64,000 nt of DNA from Algoriphagus sp. CAU 1675. Lineage in GTDB: Bacteria; Bacteroidota; Bacteroidia; Cytophagales; Cyclobacteriaceae. Shown one piece after another: positions 28,122-37,192 of the stretch. Below the pieces are notes generated by a model. It had not been told where the DNA came from. It ran no database searches and saw only the letters and a program-made list of their open reading frames with translations. How positions within the stretch are numbered: the stretch's first letter is position 1; every line of letters starts with the position of its first letter. Location: assembly GCF_029222925.1 (NCBI RefSeq), contig NZ_JARHUI010000001.1:857664-921663 (forward strand). The letters are read 5' to 3'. The position numbers and the translations under genes were made by a program.

Positions 28122-29027
28122 TCAGATCGCGAGCTCTTTAAGATAGGCGGCATTTTTTTCTGCAGCCTCCATGGGATTGGTGCCTACAAATCGCTCCTGT
28201 TCTACTATAAAGTATTCCATTCCCAATCCCTGAGATTCTTTGATCAGTTTTGCGTAAGGGATTTCGCCAGCACCTAAGAGCACTCCCCGGTCATGAGGAT
28301 TTCCCGTTCCGGATTCAGCATCTTTGAGATGACAAAATTTGAATCTTCCTGGATACTTGGCCAAATAAGCAGCAGGATCCACACCGGCAACATGCACCCA
28401 GTAAATGTCCATTTCGAAATCTACTAATGATGGATCCGTATTTTCCATCAGAATGTCCTGTGGGACAGCACCTTCTTGGGTAACGAAAGTGTAGTCATGG
28501 TTGTGGTAGGCAAATTTTAATCCGTAGCCTTTGAGGGTTTCTCCAATAGTATTGAATTTATCCGCCATTTCTTTGTAATCGTCAAGAGACTTTTGAGCTC
28601 CGATCCAAGGACAAATCAAATATTTCATGCCAACTTCAGCGGCTTGCTCAGCCTGGCCTTCCAGGTTTTCAAAGACATTGGTATGGGTAGAAACCATTTC
28701 TACTCCGATTTCTCCCATCAAGGATTTGAATTCTGTCGGCTGCATTCCCCATAGGATTCCTTTACCTCCGTCAAAACCCTCAAATTGTCGGTATCCATAA
28801 CCGGCAAGTGCACGCATAGTACCTGCTGCATCCTCAGCCATATTTTCTTTTACGGAATACAGCTGGATTCCAAATGCGGAAAGGGTGGAGGCTACTGATT
28901 CAGGATCTGTGATCAATTCTTCATCTCCTTCTTTTTTGGCAGGACTGCAAAACTGCAGTGGCATAAAGGCTGCTCCGGCCCCCAGAAGGGCTCCCATTTG
29001 GATGAATTTTCTTCTTGGTTTGTTCAT
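28122..29027 (-). CDS. Exported sugar phosphate isomerase/epimerase-family TIM-barrel protein
   Basis: A 301-residue AP-endonuclease-2 fold TIM barrel. The N-terminus MNKPRRKFIQMGALLGAGAAFMP is a twin-arginine signal, and LQFCSP can act as a lipobox, so it is exported, unlike the true sugar phosphate isomerases the family is named for. Metal-site strands are recognisable: FAYHNHDYTF, DFEMDIYWVHVAG, FCHLKDAESG and EYFIVEQERF carry the Glu/His/Asp ligands. Homologues in keto-sugar clusters act on 3-keto-glycosides as lyases or epimerases; that role is inferred from the neighbours. It is the last gene of the minus-strand operon. Confidence 0.88.
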   Translation of the reverse strand: MNKPRRKFIQMGALLGAGAAFMPLQFCSPAKKEGDEELITDPESVASTLSAFGIQLYSVKENMAEDAAGTMRALAGYGYRQFEGFDGGKGILWGMQPTEFKSLMGEIGVEMVSTHTNVFENLEGQAEQAAEVGMKYLICPWIGAQKSLDDYKEMADKFNTIGETLKGYGLKFAYHNHDYTFVTQEGAVPQDILMENTDPSLVDFEMDIYWVHVAGVDPAAYLAKYPGRFKFCHLKDAESGTGNPHDRGVLLGAGEIPYAKLIKESQGLGMEYFIVEQERFVGTNPMEAAEKNAAYLKELAI

Positions 29028-29083
29028 GTGTGAAAAAGCCTGCCTTATTTAGAGGCAGGCTGTTTATTAAAGTTGAAGTTTGA

Positions 29084-29641
29084 TTAAATAGCGTAGGCTC
29101 TGTCTCCTTCCTTGAAATCAATGCAGGGGTCAAACCTACCGGGAACTTCCACATAGTTCAGGGCTTGAGTAGCCCCAATCTCTGAAGTAAAGTATCCCAA
29201 TACAGTTAAGTCTCTGAGCATATTGATCACTTGGGGTTCTCTGGCTTCGCTGGATTTGTATTGCTCATAAAGACCGTTCAAATACGCTAGGCGATCTTCT
29301 GGATTGGCTTCCATGAAATCCTTTCCGTTCGAAGCCTTGAATTCTTTTCTGATCATATTCAATCCGTCCACAAAAGCCTTTTGCTGATTCGCATCGTAAG
29401 TATCCTTCACCATCATCACCATAAAGGAACCAATTCCAGTTGCTTTGGCTCCCGGTGTGTTAGTTTCAGGGATAATGGTATCCCCCAGTTCATCCATGAA
29501 AGCAATGTCTTCCGGGCTGAAGTTCAGTCCCTCAATCTGTTGTTCTGGAGCACAGCCAGTAAGGATTGCCGTAGCACCTACCATTGTGCCTCCCATCATG
29601 AGTATGACGCTTTTTAGTGCGTCTCTTCTATTCATTGTCAT
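29084..29641 (-). CDS. Gluconate 2-dehydrogenase subunit 3-family protein (small subunit of the GMC dehydrogenase)
   Basis: A 185-residue small subunit with a twin-arginine signal (MNRRDALKSVILMMGGTMVGATAILTGC), probably lipidated at the Cys of the TGC motif. The core FSPEDIAFMDELGDTIIPETNTPGAKATGIGSFM is the family signature. In flavin glucose and glucoside dehydrogenases this subunit carries the Tat signal and guides the folded, FAD-loaded catalytic subunit across the membrane. The neighbouring GMC subunit has no signal of its own, which fits. It ends 12 bases before the GMC start would be reached from upstream (gap 29642-29653), so the two are co-expressed. Confidence 0.9.
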   Translation of the reverse strand: MTMNRRDALKSVILMMGGTMVGATAILTGCAPEQQIEGLNFSPEDIAFMDELGDTIIPETNTPGAKATGIGSFMVMMVKDTYDANQQKAFVDGLNMIRKEFKASNGKDFMEANPEDRLAYLNGLYEQYKSSEAREPQVINMLRDLTVLGYFTSEIGATQALNYVEVPGRFDPCIDFKEGDRAYAI

Positions 29642-29653
29642 ATTCTTGTTCGA

Positions 29654-31333
29654 TTAGAGGTTTTGCTTTTTGAGTTCTTCTACGGCAAAAGCCGCTGCCC
29701 TTGCCGTCAGTGCCATGTAGGTAAGCGAAGGGTTTTGAGCCGCTGCAGAAGTCATACAGGCTCCATCTGTTACAAATACGTTTTTCGCATCCCAAACCTG
29801 GTTGTTTCCATTGAGGACAGAGGTTTTGGGGTCTCTTCCCATACGTGCAGTACCCATTTCGTGGATTCCTTGCCCGAAGGTGTATCCGTTATCATAAGTG
29901 CGAATATTTTTGAACCCGGCTACCTCCAGCATTTCTGCTGCATCCGCCATCATGTCCTTTCGCATATTCAGCTCATTTTCCTTGATCTCGGCATTCATTA
30001 CTAGTGCCTCCATTCCCCATTTGTCTTTCACCGTATCACTTAATCTGATATGGTTTTCGTGGTATGGAAGAATTTCACCAAAGGCTGTAAATCCAGCACT
30101 CCACGGACCTGGCTGAGTCAAAGCGTCTTTCATAGGTGCACCGAAATTCAATTCGGCAACATCTCGGCCCCAGCCACTACGGCTAGCTCCTCCCTGGTAT
30201 CCAAAGCCTCTCAAGTAATCTCGTTTTTCACCGTTTAGATTTCTGAATCTTGGGATATATAAGCCGGTTGGTCTTCTGCCAAAATAATATTTGTCCTCAT
30301 AGCCTTCCATGGTACCGCTGGCACCAAGGCGGAAGTGGTGATCCATTACGTTGTGTCCAAGTTCTCCTGAACTTGATCCCAGTCCTCCTGGCCAAATATC
30401 TGTTGCAGTTCGCATCAGGATAGCTGTGGAATTGAAAGCAGAGGCACAAAGGAAAATGATTTTTGCATTGTACTCTACAGTCTGGTTGGTTTCGGCATCA
30501 AGTACTTCCACACCATTTGCTTTTTGCGTGTCTTTGTCATAGATCAATCGGCGAACGATAGACCAAGGTCTCAAAGTCAGGTTTCCTGTTGCAACCGCAG
30601 CAGGGAGGGTTGAAGCTTGAGTACTGAAATATCCCCCAAATGGACAGCCTAGAGAACATTTGTTTCTATACTGACAACCTGGACGACCTGGTAGAGGTTG
30701 GGTGATGTTGGCTGGTCGGCCAATTGTCCAGGTTCTTGCTCCTTTGTAATGCGCCTTGATTCTCTCAGCGGCATCTTTTTCCACACAGTTCATCGGCATT
30801 GGCGGCATAAATTCCCCGTCAGGAAGAATTTCCAATCCGTCCTTTGAGCCAGATACCCCGATGAATTTTTCTACGTAGCTGTACCATGGGGCTATATCAT
30901 TGTATCGGATCGGCCAATCTACAGCGATGCCTTCTTTTGCATTTGCCTCGAAGTCAATGTTGGCCCATCGGTAGGACTGTCTTCCCCAAAGAAGTGAACG
31001 TCCACCTACCTGGTAGCCTCTAAACCAAGTGAAAGGCTTTTCCTCTATGTAAGGGGACTCACTTTCATGGGCCCACCAGTCGAGGTTCAATTCATTCAAT
31101 ACATAATCTCTTCTCAGGTTAGGGTGATTTTCCAACATCTCCTGAGTTCTTCGTCCTCTATGTGGTACTTCCCAAGGGGGAAGAGTTGCTGTCTTATAGT
31201 CCTTTACGTGCTCTACATTGGGGCCTCTCTCCAAAAGTAGGACTTTAAGTCCTCTCTCAGTTAGTTCTTTGGCGGCCCATCCGCCACTGATTCCTGATCC
31301 AACTACAATTGCATCATACGATTGGTTTGCCAT
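29654..31333 (-). CDS. GMC-family FAD-dependent sugar oxidoreductase (probable glycoside 3-dehydrogenase catalytic subunit)
   Basis: A 559-residue GMC oxidoreductase. The FAD-binding GSGISGGWAAKELTERGLKVLLLERG is at residues 12-37, and VGGRSLLWGRQSYRW follows. The catalytic His is in GIHEMGTARMG and the partner Asn in AAAQNPSLTYMALTARA at the C-terminus. A Cys-rich loop, GCQYRNKCSLGCPFGG, has spacing C-x5-C-x3-C as in the 3Fe-4S-bearing subunits of bacterial FAD-dependent glucose dehydrogenases. It lacks a signal peptide and is expected to travel with the Tat-exported small subunit encoded next to it. Neighbouring cytochrome c, isomerase and DUF1080 genes point to oxidation of a glycoside at C3 in the periplasm. 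Confidence 0.92.
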   Translation of the reverse strand: MANQSYDAIVVGSGISGGWAAKELTERGLKVLLLERGPNVEHVKDYKTATLPPWEVPHRGRRTQEMLENHPNLRRDYVLNELNLDWWAHESESPYIEEKPFTWFRGYQVGGRSLLWGRQSYRWANIDFEANAKEGIAVDWPIRYNDIAPWYSYVEKFIGVSGSKDGLEILPDGEFMPPMPMNCVEKDAAERIKAHYKGARTWTIGRPANITQPLPGRPGCQYRNKCSLGCPFGGYFSTQASTLPAAVATGNLTLRPWSIVRRLIYDKDTQKANGVEVLDAETNQTVEYNAKIIFLCASAFNSTAILMRTATDIWPGGLGSSSGELGHNVMDHHFRLGASGTMEGYEDKYYFGRRPTGLYIPRFRNLNGEKRDYLRGFGYQGGASRSGWGRDVAELNFGAPMKDALTQPGPWSAGFTAFGEILPYHENHIRLSDTVKDKWGMEALVMNAEIKENELNMRKDMMADAAEMLEVAGFKNIRTYDNGYTFGQGIHEMGTARMGRDPKTSVLNGNNQVWDAKNVFVTDGACMTSAAAQNPSLTYMALTARAAAFAVEELKKQNL

Positions 31334-31359
31334 AAAATGGTATTTTGGTTTAATAAATG

Positions 31360-32238
31360 TTATACGTCACAAACTTGTACTGCCTGGGCTAAAGCAGCAA
31401 TCTTGTCCTCTGATTTTGGGATGAATTCATGGGATACATATCCCTGAAAGCCGGACTCCGCAATAGCTTTCATAATTGGCGGATAATAGATTTCCTGGTT
31501 TTCGTCCAGTTCATTTCTTCCGGGATTTCCAGCAGTATGGTAATGGCCAAAATATTGGTGGTTGTTTCGGATGGTCCGAATGATGTCCCCCTCATCGATT
31601 TGCATGTGATAGATGTCGAAAAGCAGTTTAAAATTTTCGCTACCAATACGTTTGCACAATTCAATTCCCCAAGCGGATTTATCGCACATGTAATCCTTGT
31701 GGTCCACTCGGCTGTTTAATAATTCCATTTGAATGATGACTCCATGCTTCTCAGCCAATCCCAGAATTTTTTTGATGCCGATCTCACAGTTTTTCAGTCC
31801 AGTTTCATCATCCATTCCCTTTCTGTTTCCTGAGAAAGCGATTAGATTTTTGTATCCGGCTTTTGCGACAAGCGGGATCACTTCGGTGTAATTTTTCTCC
31901 AGTTGATCGTGAAAATCAGTGTGGTTAAATCCATCGGCAATTCCGAGTTCTGCACCATTGCACATAGAGCAGTGAATGTCATGTTTCTTTAGGGTTTCCC
32001 AGTTGTCAGGACCAATTAAGTCAATGGCATGTACCCCAACTGTTTTAATTCCCACACAAAGTTCATCAAGGCTAAGAGGGCGCATGGACCATGCACATAC
32101 TCCATGATTGATATTTCCTTTAAGCTGAAAAGTTTCTTCTTCTTTCCAATCAAGCGAAGACAGGGAGCCAAGTGCGGCACCTCCAAAAAGAACTTTTTTA
32201 AAGCTTTCCCGTCTTCCAGGGTCAATAGGTTTGGTCAT
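31360..32238 (-). CDS. Hydroxypyruvate isomerase-like TIM-barrel protein
   Basis: A 292-residue TIM barrel of the sugar phosphate isomerase / hydroxypyruvate isomerase family. Metal-ligand strands include VIIQMELLNSRVDHKDYMC (Glu), KLLFDIYHMQIDEGD (Asp and His), FGHYHTAGNPGRNELDENQEI and GYVSHEFIPK (Glu). The N-terminus RRESFKKVLFGGAALGSLSS resembles a shortened twin-arginine signal, so export is possible. Bacteroidota clusters with GMC dehydrogenases often hold several such barrels; a role in converting keto-sugar products is inferred. It lies 6 bases downstream of the MFS gene and 26 bases upstream of the GMC gene in one operon. Confidence 0.85.
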   Translation of the reverse strand: MTKPIDPGRRESFKKVLFGGAALGSLSSLDWKEEETFQLKGNINHGVCAWSMRPLSLDELCVGIKTVGVHAIDLIGPDNWETLKKHDIHCSMCNGAELGIADGFNHTDFHDQLEKNYTEVIPLVAKAGYKNLIAFSGNRKGMDDETGLKNCEIGIKKILGLAEKHGVIIQMELLNSRVDHKDYMCDKSAWGIELCKRIGSENFKLLFDIYHMQIDEGDIIRTIRNNHQYFGHYHTAGNPGRNELDENQEIYYPPIMKAIAESGFQGYVSHEFIPKSEDKIAALAQAVQVCDV

Positions 32239-32244
32239 TTTGGT

Positions 32245-33471
32245 TTAATTAAGAGGTTTTATTTGTTCCTTTTTAAAAAGGAGCATGAAAAATAGCAAAA
32301 CCAAAACGGAAATACCAGAAGGAATCAGCCAAATCGACTCCCAAATATGTCCACCATCTATTACTTTATAATGATCTGAAATGTTTCCTGCTGCCCAGAA
32401 CCCGATCAGCATCCCTACCCCATAAGTAGCAAGGGTGATCAAACCCTGTGCAGAAGATTTATATTTTTCTCCAGCATGAAAGTCTGTGTAAATCTGTCCG
32501 CTGACAAAAAAGAAGTCATAACAAACTCCATGGAGCGCGATTCCCACTAGTAGCATCCAAACTCCCTCATCCGCATTTCCATAAGCGAAAAACACATAAC
32601 GAACCGCCCAGGCCAGCATAGCGACTATCAGGGTTTTCTTGATGCCAAACCTTGAGAAGAATACCGGTAATGCCAACATAAAAAGAACTTCCGATAGCTG
32701 TCCAATTGTCATTTTTCCTGTAGAGTTTTCCAAGCCAATTTCGGTGAGGAACGGACTGGCATTTTGATAATAAAAAGCCAGGGGGATACATATGAGGATA
32801 GAGGAGAGGAAGAAAATGGCAAAATTCCTGTCTTTTAGAAGAGAAAGTGCATCCAATCCTATTGCTTCCGATAACTTGAACTCTCCCTCTGATTTTGCTT
32901 TGGGAGGGGTCTTGGGAAGCGTGAAACTGAAAATCCCCAGAATGACCGAAACTATAGATGCCATTAGCCAGGTGTATTTTAACAATCCGTCCATAAGTCC
33001 ATCCTGACTGTCCCAGGCCAAACTACTAATCAGGATCCCGGCCGCTATCCAACCTATGGTTCCCCAAACACGGATCGTGGAAAATTCCTTGGCCGGATTT
33101 TTCATTTGATTGAATGAGATGGAGTTTACAAGTGCCAAAGTCGGCATGAACAGGATCATATATATCAGAAGAACTGGGAAAAAACCACTAAAGTCTCCGG
33201 CTTGGTAGAGCAAGTACATCAATCCCGCACCGATCAGGTGAATGACCCCAAGGATTCGCTGGGCATGAAAATACCTGTCTGCTATCAGTCCGACTATAAA
33301 AGGAGCAATGATAGCTCCCAAGGATTGAGTGGAGAAGGCCAAGGAAATATCCTGGTCTCGGGCAGCCAAATTGGTCCCGAGAAAAGTTCCCATTGTTACG
33401 TACCAGGAGCCCCAGACAAAAAATTCCAAAAACATCATGGCTGAGAGCCTGAACCGGGTGATTGTGTTCAT
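32245..33471 (-). CDS. MFS transporter, nucleoside:H+ symporter (NupG/XapB)-like
   Basis: A 408-residue inner-membrane transporter with about twelve membrane segments. The start RFRLSAMMFLEFFVWGSWYVTMGTFLG and the central FNQMKNPAKEFSTIRVWGTIGWIAAG match the nucleoside:H+ symporter family, which in Bacteroidota often sits in sugar catabolic clusters. The substrate is more likely a sugar or keto-sugar from this pathway than a nucleoside. It is the first gene of the minus-strand operon. The 253-base region to the divergent Gfo/Idh/MocA gene presumably holds both promoters; I see no clear TTTG/TAnnTTTG pair there. Confidence 0.88.
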   Translation of the reverse strand: MNTITRFRLSAMMFLEFFVWGSWYVTMGTFLGTNLAARDQDISLAFSTQSLGAIIAPFIVGLIADRYFHAQRILGVIHLIGAGLMYLLYQAGDFSGFFPVLLIYMILFMPTLALVNSISFNQMKNPAKEFSTIRVWGTIGWIAAGILISSLAWDSQDGLMDGLLKYTWLMASIVSVILGIFSFTLPKTPPKAKSEGEFKLSEAIGLDALSLLKDRNFAIFFLSSILICIPLAFYYQNASPFLTEIGLENSTGKMTIGQLSEVLFMLALPVFFSRFGIKKTLIVAMLAWAVRYVFFAYGNADEGVWMLLVGIALHGVCYDFFFVSGQIYTDFHAGEKYKSSAQGLITLATYGVGMLIGFWAAGNISDHYKVIDGGHIWESIWLIPSGISVLVLLFFMLLFKKEQIKPLN

Positions 33472-33724
33472 ATTTGAAGGGTTGATCGTGGAAAAAAAAC
33501 TGAATCCTAGCTTAAAATTTAGATTTCACTCTTTTTGCTGTATTTTAAGCAAGTCATTTGACTTTGTAAAATATGGCGGATAAAAATATTGTCTAAGCCA
33601 CTCATAACACGAGGAGACTACTAGTCAATAAATCGCCTGATTCAATCGAAGTTCAGGGGATTTATTTTGGTAGAATCCATTAATTCAACAAAAAATTTAC
33701 CTAAAAAACCTACCTAACTGACCT

Positions 33725-34894
33725 ATGTCAACACCCAAGAAACTAAAAATCGGATTGGTTGGAGGTGGACCAGGCTCTTTCATCGGAGCCATCCATCTCA
33801 ATGGCGCTTTAATGGATGGAATGTTTGAACTTGTGGCAGGCGCATTCTCTTCCAATCCGCAGAAATCCAAACAAAGAGGAGAGGAGTTGATGCTGGATCC
33901 TTCCAGAGTATATGCGAGTTACGATGAAATGTTTGAAAAGGAACTCCAACTTCCAGAGGCTGAGCGAATCGATGTAGTTGTCATTGTGACACCCAATAAT
34001 GTACACTTTGACCCAACGGTGAAGGCACTGAAAAAAGGTTTTCACGTTGCCTTGGACAAGCCGCTTACTTTGAATTATCAGGAGGCAAAGGAATTGTACC
34101 ATGCCGTAAAAGGATCGGATAAACTTTTCCTACTGACGCATACGTATTCGGGATATCCCATGATCAAGCAAGCCAAGCAAATGATTGCGGAAGGGAAAAT
34201 CGGGAAAGTGAGAAAAGTGTATGTGGAATATCCTCAGGGCTGGCTATGGAAGCTACTTGAATCAGAAAATAACAAGCAGGCCGAATGGAGGACAGATCCT
34301 GCCAGAAACGGATTGGCAGGTTGTATGGGGGATATTGGTACCCACGCTTTCCACCTGGCTGAGTATGTTTCAGGCGAAAAAGTGTCCCACCTCTGTGCAG
34401 ATCTTTACATCAAAGTGGAAGGTAGGCCAATCGATGATGACGGGGTGGTCTTGATGCGTTTTGAAAACGGGGCTTCTGGTGTATTAATGGCTTCCCAGAC
34501 GGATACAGGTGTGGAAAATAACCTTAAAATCCGTGTATTTGGTGACAAAGGAGGAATAGAATGGCAGCAGGAAGACAACAATAGCCTGATTGTCCGGTAT
34601 CCGGATCAACCAGCTCAGATTTATCGAGCAGGCACTGGATATTTGGGATCTTTGGCTCAGGAGAATACACGCACTCCAGCCGGACACCCGGAAGGATACG
34701 TGGAGGCATTTGCCAATCTTTACCGAAATTTTGCTAGATGTATCTATGCACAGCGTGCCGGAGAAAAGCCAAAGCCGGAATGGGAAGATTTCCCCGGTGT
34801 TGAAGATGGGATCCGGGGGATGGCTTTCATTGACCATGTTTTGGCAAGTACCCAGTCAGACCTGAAATGGACTCCATTTGTTGTAGAAAAATAA
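33725..34894 (+). CDS. Gfo/Idh/MocA-family oxidoreductase
   Basis: A 389-residue NAD(P)-dependent sugar oxidoreductase. The N-terminal Rossmann fold starts KIGLVGGGPGSFIGAIHLNGALMDG, and the signature Lys-Pro motif is ALDKPLTLNYQEA. The C-terminal sheet holds WRTDPARNGLAGCMGDIGTHAFHLAEYVSG, with the family Asp/His catalytic pair. There is no export signal, so it works in the cytoplasm. In a 3-keto-sugar pathway this family reduces the keto-sugar back to the sugar or does the reverse oxidation. First gene of the plus-strand arm of the cluster, 35 bases before the next. Confidence 0.93.
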   Translation: MSTPKKLKIGLVGGGPGSFIGAIHLNGALMDGMFELVAGAFSSNPQKSKQRGEELMLDPSRVYASYDEMFEKELQLPEAERIDVVVIVTPNNVHFDPTVKALKKGFHVALDKPLTLNYQEAKELYHAVKGSDKLFLLTHTYSGYPMIKQAKQMIAEGKIGKVRKVYVEYPQGWLWKLLESENNKQAEWRTDPARNGLAGCMGDIGTHAFHLAEYVSGEKVSHLCADLYIKVEGRPIDDDGVVLMRFENGASGVLMASQTDTGVENNLKIRVFGDKGGIEWQQEDNNSLIVRYPDQPAQIYRAGTGYLGSLAQENTRTPAGHPEGYVEAFANLYRNFARCIYAQRAGEKPKPEWEDFPGVEDGIRGMAFIDHVLASTQSDLKWTPFVVEK

Positions 34895-34929
34895 ACTCTT
34901 AAACCTGAAATAATTAAAACCAAACCAAG

Positions 34930-35982
34930 ATGAAAACAATCAAGGGACCGGCGATTTTTTTGGCTCAGTTTGCCGATGATAAAGCGCCATTTAACAACCT
35001 GAAAAATATCTGTGAATACATGGCCGAATTGGGCTATAAAGGAGTTCAGATTCCTTCCTGGGATGCCCGAATGATAGATTTGCAGAAAGCTGCCGAAAGC
35101 AAAACCTATGCAGATGAAGTTGCAGGAATTGTAGAAGAGACTGGTATGCAGATCACGGAGCTTTCCACACACCTTCAAGGTCAATTGGTAGCAGTTCACC
35201 CTGCTTACAATGAGCTTTTTGACGGCTTTGCTCCCGCAAACCTCAAGGGGGATCTAAAAGGAAAATGTGAGTGGGCTACCCAGCAGCTCAAATATGCAGC
35301 AAAGGCTTCCCATAATTTGGGATTGAATGCCCATGCTACTTTTTCAGGTGCATTGATGTGGCATACTGTTTATCCTTGGCCTCAGCGTCCTGCCGGACTG
35401 GTGGAGACAGGTTTTACCGAATTAGCCAAACGATGGACTCCGATTCTCAATGAATTTGACCAATATGGGGTAGATGTTTGTTATGAACTCCACCCGGGAG
35501 AGGATTTGCACGATGGGGTGACTTTCGAGATGTTCTTGGAAAAAGTGAACCATCACAAGAGGGCAAATATCCTATACGATCCAAGTCACTTTGTGTTACA
35601 GTGCCTGGATTACCTGCAATTCATTGATTTCTATCACGATCGGGTTAAAATGTTCCATGTAAAAGATGCGGAATTTAATCCGACCGGAAAGCAGGGAGTT
35701 TATGGCGGATTCCAAGGCTGGGTTGAAAGAGCAGGAAGATTCCGTTCTTTAGGTGATGGACAGGTTGATTTTGGCGGAATTTTTAGCAAACTTTCGCAGT
35801 ACGATTACGAAGGATGGGCTGTACTTGAATGGGAGTGCGCAATCAAACATCCTGAACAAGGTGCTGCAGAAGGCGCGCCATTTATTGATGCTCATATTAT
35901 CCGTGTGACCGAAAAGGCATTTGATGACTTTGCAGGCATTGGGGCAGATGAAGAATTCAATAAGAAAATTCTGGGAATCTAA
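34930..35982 (+). CDS. Cytoplasmic sugar phosphate isomerase/epimerase-family TIM barrel
   Basis: A 350-residue TIM barrel without a signal peptide, longer than the two barrels in the minus-strand operon. Metal-ligand strands are VCYELHPGEDLHDG (Glu and His), NILYDPSHFVLQ (Asp and His), VKMFHVKDAEFN (His, Asp) and GWAVLEWECAIKHPEQGA (Glu). The inserted YGGFQGWVERAGRFRSLGDGQVDF loop is usual for this subfamily. Together with the preceding oxidoreductase it probably handles the intracellular keto-sugar. Spacing to the cytochrome gene is 26 bases. Confidence 0.88.
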   Translation: MKTIKGPAIFLAQFADDKAPFNNLKNICEYMAELGYKGVQIPSWDARMIDLQKAAESKTYADEVAGIVEETGMQITELSTHLQGQLVAVHPAYNELFDGFAPANLKGDLKGKCEWATQQLKYAAKASHNLGLNAHATFSGALMWHTVYPWPQRPAGLVETGFTELAKRWTPILNEFDQYGVDVCYELHPGEDLHDGVTFEMFLEKVNHHKRANILYDPSHFVLQCLDYLQFIDFYHDRVKMFHVKDAEFNPTGKQGVYGGFQGWVERAGRFRSLGDGQVDFGGIFSKLSQYDYEGWAVLEWECAIKHPEQGAAEGAPFIDAHIIRVTEKAFDDFAGIGADEEFNKKILGI

Positions 35983-36008
35983 CTATTCAATTCAAATACC
36001 TTATTAAA

Positions 36009-36434
36009 ATGAAAATTACAAAACCATTAAACCTTGGATTTGCAGCTTTAGCCGGTTTGGCTTTCGCTTGCGGTGGCGGTGAAAAATCTGCAGAATCAAC
36101 CACTTCAGAAACTGCAGTGGCTCCGGCTCCAGCTAAAGAAATGAGCTTGGAGGAAAAATACCAGAATGATCCCGTTTACATCAAGGGGATTGAAAAAGTG
36201 AAGGGTTCTGATTGCGCTTCCTGCCACATGCTGGATCGTAAAATCGTGGGACCATCCTATGCCGATGTGGCCGCGAAATACGAAAGCACTGAAGAAAATA
36301 TTGCTATGCTTGCAAATAAAGTGATTGCAGGAGGGGTAGGTACTTGGGGAGAAGTTCCAATGCCAGCCCATCCGGGTTTGAGCGAAGAAGATGCCAAAGA
36401 CATGGTGAAGTATATACTTCTTTTGAAAAAATAA
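36009..36434 (+). CDS. Lipoprotein c-type cytochrome
   Basis: A 141-residue monoheme cytochrome c. The signal MKITKPLNLGFAALAGLAFACGGG ends in a plausible lipobox Cys, followed by a linker rich in Ala, Ser, Thr and Pro. The class I heme domain has DCASCHMLDRKIVGPSYADVAAKY (CxxCH heme attachment) and a candidate axial Met in WGEVPMPAHPGLSEEDAK. It ends with MVKYILLLKK. It is the natural electron acceptor for the GMC dehydrogenase in the periplasm and would pass electrons to the terminal oxidase. It is separated by a single base from the DUF1080 gene. Confidence 0.93.
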   Translation: MKITKPLNLGFAALAGLAFACGGGEKSAESTTSETAVAPAPAKEMSLEEKYQNDPVYIKGIEKVKGSDCASCHMLDRKIVGPSYADVAAKYESTEENIAMLANKVIAGGVGTWGEVPMPAHPGLSEEDAKDMVKYILLLKK

Positions 36435-36435
36435 A

Positions 36436-37179
36436 ATGAGAAAATCCTATCTAGTATTGGCTTTGGCAGCGGGTATCCTTGCCTCCTGTTCAGGCCAAAA
36501 ATCTGAAGAAGCAGTCACTGAAGAAACTGCCGCAGCAGTTGAGGCTCCAGCTGAAGAGTGGATTAGCCTTTTTGATGGACAGACCTTCAGCGGTTGGCAT
36601 AAATACGGCGGTGGGGAAGTAGGAAAAGCTTGGAAAATCGAAAACGGTGAACTATTCCTCGACGCTGCCAATAAAGACGGCTGGCAGACCGGAGACGGGG
36701 GAGATATTGTAACCGATGAGGAGTTTGAAAACTTCCACCTCAAATACGAATGGAAGATTGCTCCAAACGGAAACAGCGGTGTCATCTTCTTTGTCAATGA
36801 GTCCCCTGAATACCAGTATTGCTGGCAAACTGGCCCTGAAATGCAGGTGTTGGATAACGAAGGACATCCCGATGCCAAGATTATCAGTCATAGAGCAGGA
36901 GACCTTTATGATTTGATTGTAAGCAGCGAGGAAACTGTAAAGCCTGCAGGTGAATGGAATCAAGCAGAAATCATCGCCGACAATGGAAAGTTGGATTTGA
37001 TCCTTAACGGTACCACCGTAGTCAGCACTACTCTTTGGACGCCGGAATGGGAGGCCTTAATTGCAGGAAGTAAATTCAAGGACATGCCTGGTTTTGGAAA
37101 ATTCAAAAAGGGTAAAATCGCACTTCAGGATCACGGAGATCTGGTGTACTTCCGAAATATAGTTTTGAAGAAACTCTAA
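36436..37179 (+). CDS. DUF1080 (3-keto-disaccharide hydrolase domain) lipoprotein
   Basis: A 247-residue lipoprotein (MRKSYLVLALAAGILASCSGQ, Cys 18) with a short linker and a concanavalin-like DUF1080 domain. Typical motifs are WISLFDGQTFSGWHKYGGGEVGKAWKIENGELF, FHLKYEWKIAPNGNSGVIFFV, YCWQTGPEMQVLDNEGHPDAK and GKIALQDHGDLVYFRNIVLKKL. Members of this family have been linked to hydrolysis of 3-keto-glycosides, which fits the dehydrogenase and isomerase genes beside it. Last gene of the plus-strand arm, followed by a strong terminator. Confidence 0.93.
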   Translation: MRKSYLVLALAAGILASCSGQKSEEAVTEETAAAVEAPAEEWISLFDGQTFSGWHKYGGGEVGKAWKIENGELFLDAANKDGWQTGDGGDIVTDEEFENFHLKYEWKIAPNGNSGVIFFVNESPEYQYCWQTGPEMQVLDNEGHPDAKIISHRAGDLYDLIVSSEETVKPAGEWNQAEIIADNGKLDLILNGTTVVSTTLWTPEWEALIAGSKFKDMPGFGKFKKGKIALQDHGDLVYFRNIVLKKL

Positions 37180-37192
37180 AATAAAAAGCCGA

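Noticed and set aside
33472..33724. Operator in the divergent region of the keto-glycoside cluster
   Set aside because: I looked for inverted repeats and promoter boxes and found only a short, imperfect CTGATTCAATCGAAGTTCAG hairpin, and no regulator gene nearby.
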